Below, in pieces: positions 13,501-27,600 of a stretch of DNA of 64,000 nucleotides. This DNA is from Montifringilla adamsi (Eukaryota > Chordata > Aves > Passeriformes > Passeridae): assembly GCA_017590115.1 (NCBI GenBank), contig JAGGNK010007004.1, positions 10,848,418-10,912,417 of the forward strand. Reading direction: 5' to 3'. The stretch's first letter is position 1, and every line of letters starts with the position of its first letter. Under the pieces are notes generated by a model. That model was not told the origin of the DNA. It saw nothing but the letters and a program-made list of their open reading frames with translations, and did no database searches. A program made the translations under genes and the position numbers.

Positions 13501-14680
13501 ATCAAGATCCAGTAACAGATTGTGCAGAATTTAGCTTATGGTTTGGAAATAGAAGTAAAATTTCTAATCCTTAGATGCTGAGAGGACTGACTAGATTCCA
13601 TATGTGCATATAAATACAGTGCTGCTTTAAGTATCCAGAAATAACAATTCTCTGATGAGGACTGCTAAGCCTAATTACAGATTTTCCAAGTCAAATTATT
13701 AAATAACTTAAATACATTAATATACACAGAATTTAATTGTGCACATAAATTAGAGCCAGAAGGCTTTGGAGAATAATGAAGATGCATATTCTCTATCCTT
13801 CTCTCCTATCCTGAGTGATGCTGAATTTAGTGCTCTGACTGGTGCACGGTGATGTATTCAATTCCCAGTTATTAATTACATCTGACTCATGATCTCTGTA
13901 AATCTGAAGAGAGCATCCACCTTGTTGTAACTGTAGCCCTCAGTCCAAGTTACATTGGTAGTTCAGTCTACTTTAGTTTTTAGTTTATAAACATACTTCT
14001 CTCCAATATGTTTTCTTTTATACATATCACGTAGGATGCTCGTTTTGCATTTTTGTATTAATCAAATTATTTCTTTTGTGAAGTGAACGAAATGTTCAGT
14101 AAGAATGAGAAAGGAAATCAATCTTCGAGGACTTTAAGCTGCAGACTGAAGTGTAGGCCATGGTGGGGCTGTGTATTACTGTTTCTCTATTAAACCAAGA
14201 AAGAAACCATGCTTACTGTTGAGTTTTTGCAGTATTTAGAGCTGGAAACAGGATTTCTCAGAGATACAGGAATTAGTTTTGGTGGAAGAGGGAACTATCA
14301 AATACAGTAGTTTTCAATGAAAAATTTTGGTTTTGAGTAATATGGAATCTGCTGTAGGACTGCCATCATTTTATGTGGGTTCTTTCTGTAATGGGAGCAG
14401 GAGTCAGAATTGAAATAATGTAACAGCTTCATAATATCATCATCATTGTTGTCAAGCAGTTGTTTTAATCTTTTCACTTATCTAACAAGTGAATAATTAC
14501 TTGGGGAAAACAAGATTGCTTCTTTTCTTATTGGGTGAGAACCATTGTGTGTGTTGGGCATTTGGCTGTCTTTGGCACCCTGAGGTAATCCAAACACCGT
14601 AGGTTAAACCTGTACAGTTTTTCCTTCTTACACCTGTCTTGAATGGACTGACTTTGGGAATAAACCTGTGAACTAAAAAG
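13501..14680. other. Noncoding stretch between two CR1 copies
   Basis: AT-rich sequence with no exon or repeat that I recognise. Confidence 0.55.
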
Positions 14681-15095
14681 ACCTTGAGCTCCTCCAAAGA
14701 AGGACAATGAAGCTGGAGTAGGGACTGGAGCAGAAGTTTTATGAGGAACAGCTGTGAGGGAACTGAGAGAATATTTAGCCTGGAGAAAAGGAGGCACCTC
14801 ATCACTTTGTCTCTTCTGACAAGTAACAAGTGACAGGACAAGAGGAAATGGTGGCTTCAAGTTGTGCCAGGGAAGGTTCAGATTAGCTATTAGGAAGAAT
14901 TACTTAATTGAAAGGGTTGTCACGCTCTGGAACAGGCTGCCCAGGGAAGCCACTGAGTCACCATCCCAGTAGGTAGTTGAAATACGCATAGGTGTGGCTC
15001 ATAAGGATATGGTTTAGTGGTGGACTTGACACTGTTAGGTTAATGTTCTGACTTAATCTTAAAAGTCTTTTCCAGCCTAACCAATTCCATGATTG
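14681..15095 (+). repeat. CR1 LINE 3' fragment, sense
   Basis: The sequence starts at CCTTGAGCTCCTCCAAAGAA, continues through TATTTAGCCTGGAGAAAAGG, GGAACAGGCTGCCCAGGGAA and GGTTTAGTGGTGGACTTGAC, and ends CCAATTCCATGATT. This is the standard order of the CR1 3' region. It is truncated at its 5' end and has a small internal deletion after GGAGGCACCTCATCAC. It lies in the same orientation as the copy 1.2 kb upstream but is a different insertion, since each has its own 3' terminus. Confidence 0.93.
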
Positions 15096-18000
15096 TTTGC
15101 CAACTTGAGCTTTGAGTCTAGAAGAGTTTGGGTGCTCAAACCATGTGCAGAAGTAACTTGGAAGTAGGATTCATTTTCTGAAGTGATTAGGTTCAGTGTT
15201 TTGTGCAGCCAATTGAGAAACTGTCATGACTAGGTGGACTTGGGATTTCTGCACAGGACAGAACTAGGTGGGTGGATGGAAGGGCATTGTGATCTCAAAT
15301 AAATATATTCCATGATGGGCAGAATTTATGCATCCTAGTACCTTGACACTAGTGTTCTGTTTCCCTCTCCTCTCTTTATCTCTGTCCAACCAGGGCAGTC
15401 ACAGAAGATCAGTGTCAAAGAGATATTTGAACTGGGCAGCAAACAGTACATGTGGTGCTATGTGTGGAACTGTGGATATGCAAGTTTGCTAGCCAGCTGC
15501 TCCCAAAAGGCATCTTAAAAGCATGATTTCTGCCTGAGCCTCACTCAGTGGAGAGAAGGGCTGATGAATGATTAATTTATACTTTCCTCATCTCAGATGC
15601 TTATGTTCATGAAATATGAAAGTGGCTATTTCTGAGTTTCTAGACTTCTGTTGAGTGTATTTTGAATTGGCTGTTGGATTCAGAAGTTACTGGAGAAGGC
15701 AGAAGTAGAATAAGTTACTCCATACTCGCTTAGGAAAGCAGGCTTAGTATAGCGATTTTTAGATTATGGTCTGTGCATCGTTGGCAGCTGTTAGAAACAG
15801 ATCTGCAAAGGAGGCTCCTGCAGTATCTCCCAGAGATTGGGCTGGCAATCATGTTCCTCAAATTGCCCATTTCCAGTGCTGCCTTCTGACAGGAGGAGCA
15901 GCATGCTTTGTTTACAAATCTTTGGTTGTTACTGCTGGCTGGTTTTCTTGTAGCCTTCTGTAAAGTGATCATTTCACTTCCTATGCCAGAAGCCCTTAGA
16001 ATTTTTAGAGGTAGGTCAGGATCTTATAAATCATCACAAGAATATTAAGATCTTCATCTTAAGTTGCTGAGTGAAAATTGGGCAGTGGAGGGAGAAGAGA
16101 GATGAAGATGAGGATTTAAGTCTCCATAAAATCATAGCAGAGTTTGGATATGAGTGTTATGTGATTCCCTGTACTTTGATCTCTTGTGTGAAGATGGAAG
16201 TATTTCTTACTGAAATAAGAGCTGAGTTTCAGGCTATGAAATCATGAAAGATCACAGCTTTAAGCTCAGCTGTGTAGGAGGGAGGACACTTAGAAATGAC
16301 CTGGAACATAGACACATTGGTGTATTATGTGTATGTATATACTAGAGCTAATATATGTATGTTTATATTTAATGTTCTCTTCACCTGCTTTTTTCAAGAC
16401 CTTTAACTGTTCATATTTTCATGGCATGAGATGCCTTCCATTTGCCTTCATCCTCATGGTGATTTGTATAATGTGACATTTCAGAGACCTGGCAAACAGG
16501 AAGCCACATCCCGTGTCTCTGGGCATGGAAACTGCTAAAACTAGAACTGGCAACTACAGGTAGTGCATTGAGTGTCAATATTTTTCTCTTGTCTCTTAAA
16601 AGGATAACTCGTCCTTGACCACAAAGTGTGGTTACTGTTTTTTGAGTTAGTGCTGCAAGATATGGGGAAGTGATTTTTGGGGGGGATTTTCTGACAACTA
16701 GTGTTAGCAGGGACTTCTGAGCACGTAAGAAGATTGTGGAGGTAATTATGGGTGTGCCTGGACCTTGAGGGTCTCAAGCAAGCTTTTTAGAACCTGGGTG
16801 CTTTAGTGACATAGCTGCCTGTGAAGATGATGGTACTCTGGCTTTGTAAATACCTGTGATAATATGGCTGTTTTTCTGTATATTTTTTGTTTCTTTATTA
16901 AGCAGGTTGTGGTTTGATTGAAATGTGTACTAGACCTGGCTATTTATTTCTGAATAAAGTTTTATTGGATGGAAACTTTACTGGTTGCATCTCCCAGCTG
17001 AGTTTGGTACTGAGTGTTCCAGTCTTTTAATGTCATTCATTTAGAGGAAATAATAAGCAAAACCACTTGTGGGTTAAATGATATAATGATCTCTTGGGTC
17101 AGAATGGAAAATATTGCTGGAAATAACCTCAGATGTTACTGTTGAATCTGTAGAAAGCTTATGGGCCATATGCTTTTAGCTTTTTCCAAATCCTAATTAA
17201 TAAAGAATGAACATGTGTATGTGTGTGAACTAATAAAATCTAGGATCATCTCAAGCTGAAATGGTGCCAGGCGGTTAACTTTGCAAGGAGGGAGAATAAG
17301 AAGCTATAGAAAAAAATGTTTTGGGTCTAGTTTCAGCAGTTCAGAATAAATTTAATTTTTTATATTATGGTTGAGACAAAACTCCTACCAGCACTTAGTG
17401 TACCTTTGATTAAGTTGGTTTTCATGGAACCAGTATTGCCAAGGCCTGGAGTCTTGGTCTCTGTACACGTCCCTGTACATGGTGCTACAAACCAGCAAGT
17501 AAGAGCAAAATCTCTTTCACCTGCTATATTTTGGAGCATCTCCAAGGGTTCCCTTTTTAACTGTTCTGCCTGTTGGGAGTCAGTGTATTATACTAGAGGA
17601 GGCAAACCACTCTTCTTTGATCCTAGGATGGCAATGTTAGAATAGCTCTATCTCTTAGGGCAAGAAGTGCATTCATAGATTTTTCTTCCAGTTTTACTTG
17701 CACAGAAAGAGCAGCCTCTCTTGCCTTCCCAGCTGAGGCTGAAATAACCACTACTGCTGCAGGTGCCAGAGCCTTAACCCTACAGTACGGAAGTGTAACT
17801 GTCTGTGTCCATTTTTCACCTGAGTTTTGCAGGTGGAAGCATCATAAAGGATAAGTTTGGGTTGAGAGAGGGACAACTTCCAGTGCAGTGTGCAGTATAT
17901 GCTTGGAAATTTATCTCACACAATTTTTGTCAGCAGTGGTAGGGATTTGAGGCATTCCACAGCAGCAGGCACTGTCCTACTGTGCTCTTACTCTCCGTTA

Positions 18001-21000
18001 GCAGGGCTGCGCTAGTTGTTAAAGTGTGTGTAGTTTTGGAGGCCCAAGCAGGTCTTGGGAGTGCAGCTGAGGATAACCACAGCCTAGGCTGCTAAAGAAA
18101 ACTCTTTGCTAGCTGTAGGAGTCCAAAGCAGGTCAAAATACGTTTTCATTACTTTGGTTTCATCCTTGCTGTAAGTATTGTGGGAAGCAGCAGGGGAGGG
18201 AAGGAGAGGATGAAATGGCCTGATGAAGTAAAGAGTGGCGTGTTTGTGATGGGGATGACTTTCTTGACTTCACAGTTGTATGGAGGTTTGTACTGAATGC
18301 TTTTAAAATGTTTGTGGTAATAACTTAGAAACTGTTGTAAGTTCTCCTTTCTCATGGCTGTAAGAAGATACAGAAACAAATTTTGGGGAGCTGAAACTCA
18401 GTTGTGATTTGCTTACAGGTGGAAATGCTGCTTGGTTTATTTGAGTCTTTTATAACATTTGACTTGTTATTCCTATTGTAATCAAGGACTGAACAGTGTG
18501 GCCTTTGAAAGGGAATGGGCAATGCTGGAAGGAAAAAAAGAGAATTTGGAGGCTTGCCTCACTTGAGAAAGGTCCCTGACAGCGCAGCTAGACAAGTTGT
18601 GCTTCTATAATGAGTTTCTGTGGTTGTTCAGAGATGCTGTAAATAACACATTCACCACAAAGGATGCACAACTGGTGACTAAGTCCTACACATACTGCTT
18701 TCAAACACTGGTCCCTTTCACTGCCAAGTTCTCAGTGGTGTGAAGTTGTTTGTATATGCGTTTATCCAGCTGAATACAGAACATATTGTTCCTGTTGCTC
18801 TTCTACTTCTATGCACTTTGCTTACTACCCATGGGCAACTAATGGCCAGTTAGGATTAGGGAATTCCCTATAATCACTAATTAAAATCCCCACTCAGCAT
18901 GCCTTTAAGTGTGTTAGTTTATCTTTTCCTTGGCAGCTTCATGTTTATGGCAAATATATATATATATTTGTATCTGCATCCATATACCTATGTCTGTATA
19001 TCTCACTATATATAAGATAGTATTTTTGGTTTCACCTATCCTGGAGAGGTTCCTTTCTCAAGTAGCAGGAGAGTTTGGATGTTCATAAGCACAGCCTATT
19101 GAGGAAATAGGTCTGAAAGAAGTCTTAAAGCAAGAATCAGCTGAAATCATAATTTCTGATGTGGTTCTTTTAACTGTTCTTAAAGACCTGTAGTGGAGGC
19201 TCCTGGATCATCTGGAGCAATCCTTTCCAATACAGACTGGCCTTTGGAAAACATCCTCATGTCTATTAGTAAATTGCTGAGCTGTCCAGTATAGATGTGG
19301 AAAAGGGATTACTCCTCCTTTCTATAATTTTACGTAAGCTTGAAAACAATTGGCATGTTTTATTCTGCACCTTCTCTTTAGACGCTAATAATTTTTCTTT
19401 TAGGATGATTAATCCCAACTTTATCCCAGTTGTTTCCTCATTGGAGCACCTCTGTCCCTCCACTCTTGTATTTTTCTTTGCATTATTTATAATTAGACCA
19501 TATTTTTTCTTAAGTGCAGCATCTAAAACTAGACAAAGTCACACAAAAAGCTCGTTTAATTCCTTTTCTAGTACCATAGCATGAGACTACCCACTTGGGT
19601 TTGTATCCCTTCCTGAATAATCTTGTGCAGTCAGCTGGATGAGAGACACTGTTTCCTAAAACACTCCAGGGGCTCTGCTTAGGACTGCTAAGCTGAGTTG
19701 TACCACTGTGATGGGTGCCATGTAATGTTGGCCATGCAGGAGAAAATCTGCGCAGAAAAGAAAATTCTTACTCCAGATTTTGAATAAGGCTCAGATCATT
19801 GCAAATGGAAATGTTTAAATATCATGCACTTGAAAGCAAAGCTCAAACTATCATACTTGTAGTGATTTTTCTCTTTTATTTTTAATTAGCAGGTTTTATC
19901 TGTACCACATCCTTTCCTGGGCAAGTCCAATATTAGTTAATGAACTGAATTCTCTGTGTAGTTGAGGTTCTGTGTGCAAACTTCCCCAGGTTAGGATAAC
20001 AGCTCTTGACAGATGTGTGAATACCTATGTCAGGTAAAAGCAAAGGATAACCAAGCTCCTGTACTCCAAAGTCTTTTCTTTAGACCATTTTGAGCCCCAT
20101 CTGGTCCAGTTTAAAAGAATATAGAAACTTCCCTGTGTTTTCAGAACAATTTATTTCAATTATTCTTTGGGGAAATAACCCTCACTGAAGTGTTTTTTTC
20201 TATCAGGGGGTGGACAAATTATGTCTTAAATCTATGGTAACTATATGTGTGCCAGTGTGTATATTAGGTCAGTTTATAGCAAGAGAGTATGCATGGGATA
20301 GTGGGAATATCACAGTGAGAGATAATTATGCCAAATGTCCACGCCCAAGTGACTGTTGTGGGGGGAATTGAAAGCACAGGGAATGAAATAGAGTAAATTG
20401 AGCTCATAACTTGTGTAAGACTGACCTGCTTTCCTTTAACATAAATAAAAATTTTATGCTAGTTTAACAATACAGGCCGAAGTAGTACAGAGTGTGTGTG
20501 CTGTGATCCATAAACACTGGCCTTTTTCGAAAATGGACACCTAGGCATTGTGACTTGGGAAAAGCCAAGCTTTGGTAAGGAAAAAATAGCCATGTGCATG
20601 GTGCAGCCACTTAAATAATTGAAATCAACTTCATATAGAAGACTTTATTGGTTGTGGCTGCTTGTCTCCATAGGAAAATATTTCCTCATGAGATAATTTT
20701 ATTTATTTAACTGTATTTGAAGAAGTTGCTTCAAGAAATTTATTTTGGGGTGTCTCAGCACTTTGGGTGGTTTCTAAGGTGTGGGCATATAGTTACTATG
20801 TGTAATGTAATTTCTTGGGATTAGGTTATTAGAAAAAAATGCATCAACCATAAATGAGGATGTTCAATTTAGCCCTTCCACCTATGAAAGAGGAAGGATC
20901 CCAATGTACAGGAGCTGGGGTTGGCTCTTAAGAGAATGTTTGATTATACCTGATGTGCTTTCCTTTAGCAGCCTCTGTCCTTTAAGGCAGGTGTGGGTTT

Positions 21001-22340
21001 TCCAGCTTTCTAAGGTATATATGAAGAAGCATTTATGTACATTGTAAATACTCCATCACAAACAACTGATAACTTACTAGAGAACATTAGTGTATTTTCC
21101 CCCTTTCTTTTGAACCCATTTCAGGTTAAAATAGGACTCTCCTGAGAAGTAAGTTTCTTAAGACTGATGCACCATGGAAATTATCAGATGGGTGTTATTT
21201 CTTTATCCAGTGATACTGTGTATTTTAACATTATGTTGGATAAAAGTGGAAGTAGTTAATAATATGTGCAGTCATTTTAATTTCATTTTTGTTTGGAGAC
21301 ATTGTGTTGATAAGCCAGTTTTTTTGAAAAATCAACAGAAGAAGCCTGCAATTATTTTAAATTGTACTAAGCATGCATTAAAGCAGAATAGCTCTGTTTG
21401 AGATCAGAAAGGGATCTGTTCTTTATCTTGGTAAATAATATCTATTTTCAAATTATAAAATGTGCATCAGTCTCGTCTCTACTTTGTGTTCTTATTCTTG
21501 AAACTCAGGTCATTATTCCCCATAAAACTGAACTTTTGCTTTCCCACAGCTCTATCTCATTACAGATGTAACTGAATTTACTTCCTTCCTCTGGGAAAAT
21601 TTTGGAAAGGGAAGGGAAATGCTTTAAGTGTGTGGTACCTTGTGGAGAACAGTGGCAGCCTCAGTTTCAATGCAGTGGTATTTTTTAAGTAGAAAGGTTG
21701 TAGCTATTTATGACATTAACCTCCAACTTCTAAGTTCAGTTTAGAATCCAATGGATGGCTGTTTCAGCTTCTAAACATAGTTTAGAAGCCTGAGATGTTC
21801 CTATGAAAGGAACCTGGTACTTCACCAGGTTCAATGTTGACAATATTTTTTTAAGTAGATAGGTTGACCACATCATTAACAGAAATAACCCACAGTTTTT
21901 CTGAGTTTCTTGGGAATCTAAGGTATATGTATTTCGGCTTCTAAAAACTTTGTGTACTGTGCTGGGGGGTCCCACATAACGAAGGAACTAATCACACTTC
22001 ACTAGTTTAAACTTCTCTGTTGCCCTAAAATGTAGATCAGATTGTGTCAAAACAAATACCAAGGCCTGAATTGAAGAGAAGCCTGTATACTAATCGTGAC
22101 ACCCATGGTTACTGTTCTGCATATTATTCTTTTTACTTGTCCTTCTCTTGGAGACACAGCAGCCAGAATGCATCTCAGCCCTGTTTCCCAGTTGCTTTCT
22201 CCAGTGTGCATGGGAATGAGGCTGGTTTTTACCAGATGTGAGATTCACCTGAGTAGCTTCTAAACCTGGCCCAGTTTTTTTCAGCAGAGACTTTTTTTAC
22301 CAGTGCCATGTGTGGTACAAGGAGTGGTGCCTGTGGACCT
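15096..22340. other. Noncoding intronic stretch
   Basis: No exon or RNA gene is supported. A (TA)n patch lies at about 18954-18970. A diverged local duplication lies at 21675-21960 and is listed separately. Confidence 0.5.
21675..21960. repeat. Diverged direct duplication, period about 166 bp
   Basis: The phrase TTTTTTAAGTAGAAAGGTTG near 21681 recurs as TTTTTTAAGTAGATAGGTTG near 21847. In both copies it is followed by a CATTAAC-type segment and by CTTCTAAA (near 21767 and 21937). Spacing between matching landmarks is close to 166-170 bp. The copies are clearly decayed. It may be an old tandem duplication or part of an unrecognised repeat family. Confidence 0.5.
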
Positions 22341-22764
22341 ATTGTATTTGCCGGGCTCCCAGACGAAGGAAGGAAGGAATGATGAATCTGACGCCATGTT
22401 CTCAGAAGGCTAATTTATTATTTTATGATACTATATTATATTAAACAATACTAAACTAAACTACACTAAAGAATACAGAAAGGATACTTACAGAAGGCTA
22501 AAAAGATAATAATGAAAACTCTTGACTCTCTCCAGAGTCCCGACACAGCTTGGCACTGATTGGCCATTGAGTCAAAACAATTCACACCAAAGCCCAATGA
22601 AACAGTCACCTGTTGGTAAACAACCTCCAAACACATTCTGAAGGAGCAAAACACAGGAGAAGCAAATGAGATAATTATTGTTTTCCTTTTTCTCTGAGGC
22701 TTCTCAGCTTCCCAGGAGAAAAATTCTGGGTGAAGGGATTTTTCCAGAGAATGTGAATGCCACA
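22341..22764 (-). mobile_element. Solo LTR of an endogenous retrovirus-like element
   Basis: A block of about 424 bp reads on the minus strand from TGTGGCATTCACATTCTCTGG to GGCAAATACA. It has LTR-like parts: a CCAAT box (22559-22563), a TATA-rich region, and an AATAAA signal (22414-22419) towards the 3' end. The 7-mer TGGACCT lies at 22334-22340 and again at 22765-22771, next to the two ends, and looks like the target-site duplication. The left border may be 22341 or 22343. From memory this LTR is common in songbird genomes. No gag, pol or env sequence is present, so it is a recombined solo LTR. Confidence 0.85.
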
Positions 22765-24597
22765 TGGACCTGTGCTTGATCAATGTGTGCTGCAATTTAC
22801 AACACTCACTGTCTCGTGTCTGTAGCTTTACTGAGCAGAAATTGAGGGAATTTGGAACCTTATGCAGTCTTGCACAGTAGAGAAGTGGAGGGATGAGATG
22901 ACCCAGGGAGCTAAAGGGACAGGAAAGGTCCTGTGAAGGACTTAGAAGGATAATTTCTTCAGTGTCATCATTTGCCTTGGTAGCAATTCTCAGGCCAGGT
23001 AACATGGTGCTGTACTACAGGATCTTGAGTAGTCATCAGCCAAGGTGACAAGTGTGCAGTGATTATTTCTGAATGTGTCAGTCTGGCTGTTGTTACCCAC
23101 CTGTGAATGACACCTTGCCCACTTTTTTCCTCCTTGCTGCTTTAAGGTAAATACGATTTTTTGAATGGCTCTAACAAATGTTATTTATAACACGAACATC
23201 TTCTCTGAGCTGTGCTGTGGCTTCTTAGTTTTTTTAATGCTCAGTTGTTCTGAAATGTGTTTCAGTTGCTCTGCTGGTAGTCTTGCCTGAGAAAGGCACG
23301 TGAATGGATTTGTTTCCCAAGATTGTTTCTAGCTTGGCTGGTGTGTGCTAAGTTTTGGTCAGAAGAGATTCCTTGTCTGCCTTTATTGTTATTCCTTGCC
23401 CCTTTTTATTGTTGTTTTTGTGGTGTATTTCCCAATATATGAATTAGAAAGTCCTACTTTGTGATGTTCCTGAAGAGATATTGTTCCTGTAAAACATGCT
23501 GTGAGCAGCATGCCCCTTAAACTAGGACTGTGAAATGCTTTCCACTCTTGACAGTTGTTTGGTTGCCTTCCTGGTTCTTCTGTACATAAGAAATATGTAA
23601 TCTATGATCTATGCTTAGATTCTCTTTTTAGATTATTTATATATTCATTGTTTCCTCCATCAGATTCTTTTATGGTTTATTTCTGCTATTCTTAGTAACA
23701 TAATGTTTATACCTTTTTCTTTTTTCTTCTTCTCTGTTGTTAACTGAGGCTATGACGTTTCTAGGGCCATGGAGAAACTGTAGTTCTTATTACAGGACAG
23801 TCTTACTGCCATGACTTGGAGACTTCAATAGCCATAGCTCCTTTATGCTAAGTTTGGGGTGCCACACGACTCTAAAGCAAATAAGAGTACTGAGAAATAG
23901 AACTCACACCTTAGAATCCTGGGTATTTTAGTAGGTATGTCTGATAACTGGTGGTGTCACAGCTTCACCAACTTCTGTGCTGGGAAAAGAGGCTCTAACC
24001 TTGCTGGAGCTGGCAGAGCTGAACTCATTTGTGTTGGTCGTGAAGTTGTTCCTAGGTCTGGAAGCGTAGGCAGCAGTAGCTCAGGATAACGTGTTTCCAG
24101 TGGAGTGCTCTGAGAGCACTGATGAAGGCTGTTGGATTGCATTAAGGATGTAGAAGAAAAGGCTTTGGGCAAGTTTCATTTCTCTTCAGAAGCGAGCTAC
24201 TGCAGTTTCTTTACTTGTCATCTTTGGAGTATGTTGCTAAGGAGAACAGAACAAAAAGATGAGAATGAGTTGCTAAATCTTGAGATACTTGCACAGGAAA
24301 ACATCCTTGATAACATAATTGTTCTTAAAGGCAGTACAGTTCCAGAATCTCTAATAAAGATATTTACACTGAATTTGTCTATGTTGTACATGGATGCCTA
24401 AGCTTGACGGCCTATAGAGAAGGTAATTTTCATTTGTTTGTTTTGGTTATGTTCTTGTATGGGTCTTACTGTTTGAAGGTAATGCTTCTTTCTAGTAATT
24501 TTGCCAGGAAATTGTCTTCTGGAAGTTCTATTTGTATGAATTATGACAGAAGTCTGATCTTTGGTGTTATGCAGTTGCTCCATTTATTACAGGGTGG

Positions 24598-24637
24598 GGG
24601 TTTTTGGTTTTTTTTTTTTGGTTTTTTTTTTTTTTAA
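24598..24637. repeat. T-rich low-complexity tract
   Basis: Runs of about 13 and 15 T separated by GG, preceded by GGGGGTTTTTGG. A simple repeat with no other signal. Confidence 0.8.
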
Positions 24638-27600
24638 ATTTCTCTCTTTCCAAGTGAGATCAAGGTCAATAACAATTGCACATTGTAAAGAAAAAACTTA
24701 GGTAACCTCTACTTAAATGTACATGAATACTTCTTGAATTTCTGTTCCATCTCTTGAATGTCCCTTTTCTTTCCATGTTTTCAGCACTCTTTTGGTGAAA
24801 CGCTTATTTTCAGCCTCAAAGGCTGGGGTAGCTGGGACTGTTCTGCTCTCTTTCCCAGCTTTTCTTTGAAATCTCCTTTTCCTGTGAAAATGCGTTGACA
24901 GATTCTCTTTCATGTGCCTTGATTTGCCAAGTGATACATGCTGTGAGTACCACTAAATGCCTTCATATCCGACTGTGCAGGAGATTTTTGGTATTATTTG
25001 CTTATTCATATACAACTGTTTCAAAAATTAAGCATGTACAGGCATATTATTGCGATCTGGCCCCAGAGCAATGAAGCTGTTGTTCTGAATTCAATACAGA
25101 GTGATGGTACCCTGCCAGCTGAAAATCTCATCTTCGGGTTTCTCATTGTGCTTTTGTGTCTGTAGCAGAAGCCTTGTGAATTAGCCTCTCACAGGAGCTG
25201 CTTTTAGGTGCTTCAGGTTGGGGCTTCCATTTATTCCTTGAAGTAACAGGATTTTAGAGCAGCGAGCCTGCTGACCTGAGCAACTTTAAGCCCAGTCAAG
25301 GGTATTTTTTCCTCTGTTGGCAGCACAGCACAGTTAAGGATATATGTCAATAAAGAGAGTCCCTGTGGATAACTGGGTTTCTAGGATACAGCGTATGATC
25401 TGTTTTAATTAGACAGTTACTCTTGTCTTCAGGCTCTCTCTCATTTCATTGCTTGTGGAGATTTTATAGTGATAATGCAGTGTAAGAAGTAAAATTGTTT
25501 TGTTTTAAGGATGTGTTTTTTTGCTTGTGTGCAAAATGCCACTCAGTGATCTGTCATCTGCACTAAAATAGAGGCTGATAGAAATTTAATTGGTCTTTTC
25601 AAATGCTTCCAGGATCTGCATTTTGGTGGCCATTGCAGTGTTGAGTATAAACATAAAGCTTTTCACTAGTCATTCAGTTGGATGAAAACTGACACTGGCT
25701 GCTTAGAGACTAAAAATCAAGTTGCTGTGCAGAGTGCAATTAATAAGGATTTTAAAAAAAGGAAGTGGGGGGAAGGAAACCTTTTTAATTTTAAAAATGT
25801 GACCTGGTTATCCCGATGAGCAAATCTGATGAGAGTTTTTCTTAGAATTAACATTTGTAAAGTCAATTCAAGTTTGTGTGTACTTTATCTCTAGCATATG
25901 GCTTCCCACACAATGATGTCATGTACAACGAAGTGCCAAAAAAAGCGTGCATGCTCCCAGCAAAAGCTACACTTTGAACAAGGATTTGATGCACGGTTTC
26001 TGTGCCTGTGTGTGCATGGCCAGACAGCCAGTCCTGTTAGAGCACCGAGCTCTGCACGAAGGCACTGCTGTCCTCAGCTGTGGGTCATGGTCTGCAGGAA
26101 GGCACAGTGGCCATGGAAGGCTTCTGTGTCATAAACGTCTACTTTTCTCCCCTCTGAAATGTTGGAAAGGGAGTGAATTGTCACAGCTAATTTGCTTCAG
26201 AGGAGTTCTAGAGAGGGACTGTCAGCTCGAGGCATCTTGGTGCTGTAAGAGCTTCTTGCACTTCCACAGGACAGGATTTCTGTATCCTTGGGCTTTGCAG
26301 GTGTTGTGTAGGCATAGCGAACTGTTCTGTGCATGGGCTTTGTTCCCAGCCCACTTCTTAGCTGAGTCATGGTTCTCCAGAGGTTGTAATAATGTTTGGG
26401 AGGCAGATCTCACTTTGTGCTTGTCTTTATGGAGTGGATGGTGAGGTGGCTCACTCTGACCCCCTCTCTATGTTCTTTTGCTCTTAATGTCTGATCTGCT
26501 TGTTACCTTCTGTTAAAGAAAGTTTTTCTTGGATTGCACAGTTTTTAATCTCTTTCATGCCAAACAGAATGTGTTACAGTGGTATGAAATAAAGAGAAAC
26601 TGTGGGTTCTTTTTCTTTTAGTCTACCATTTACTGTGAACTACTCCAGGGTCCTGTTCTGCTTCAGCAGCGGCTATGTTAGGAAGATTCCTGGATCAGAG
26701 CATAGATTTCACAAGTTTCTCCTGAGCTCTTCCATTGGCTATGCAGTGGAAGTTGGAATCTCAGACTGCCTGCAGTTCTTTAATGTGATGGTCACTAGCA
26801 AATATCCTAAAGGAAATTTTGAGGGTGGCTTTAATTTTGGAGAAGGAAAAAAATGTCGGTGCCAGTGCCTGCTATTACAGGTTCATTGGTATTGGCTGCC
26901 AAATGCAAGAGTTCATGAGGATTTCGTGGTGTATGTTTTGCCTGGATTATGAAATGCAGTTAGGCTGCCTTCTAAAACTTTCTTTACAAAGCCTTTATAA
27001 TTCTGCTGGCCAGCAGGCATGGGTTTTTCGTTACCCCTTTTTGCTTTGGTGCATGTTTTCTCCTCATACAGAGATGAAAGCTTGTGCTTATTTGCTGTGC
27101 AGCAGGGGGAGGTTCTTGTCTACTTGCACCTGGGCAGCAGCTGGACCACAGCTGTGCATGTGGGTGAAGAATGAGTTTAAGATGTTCCTCTTCTTTTTTG
27201 GCTATGTATTCAAACCTGAAATACATAGAAATGAGCATGTGTGTACCTAGGCACTCGCTTTGCCTGCTGCTTCCTAGTAACACCTATTTTCCTCATAACA
27301 CAGATTTTTCTGTCATGAAATTTTTTCATCAACTGCAGTGAGAAAGAGGGCTGAGACAACATAATTTTCCAATTTCGTTACTTTCTTTTAGTCTTTCAGG
27401 TGGTACAAGCAGCTTCATTAGTTAAAATTCATATGAGCATCTGGTAAATGATGAGGGATTCTTTTACAGTAAGAAAATCAAAATCTTTGAGAAAGAACTG
27501 TTGAGACTTTGTATGGTTTGTGTCCCTTGCTGACCTGAGGGTGCACTGGGCAGGGGTGCAGCATATGCTCCAGGGACCAGAACTTTCCAAAATCTGCAGG

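Noticed and set aside
22466..23005. 179-codon minus-strand open frame
   Set aside because: It runs through the solo LTR and into flanking DNA; it is not a retroviral or host gene.
25947..26444. 165-codon plus-strand open frame
   Set aside because: Cys/Trp/Leu-rich composition looks random; no splice sites, homology or conserved motif.
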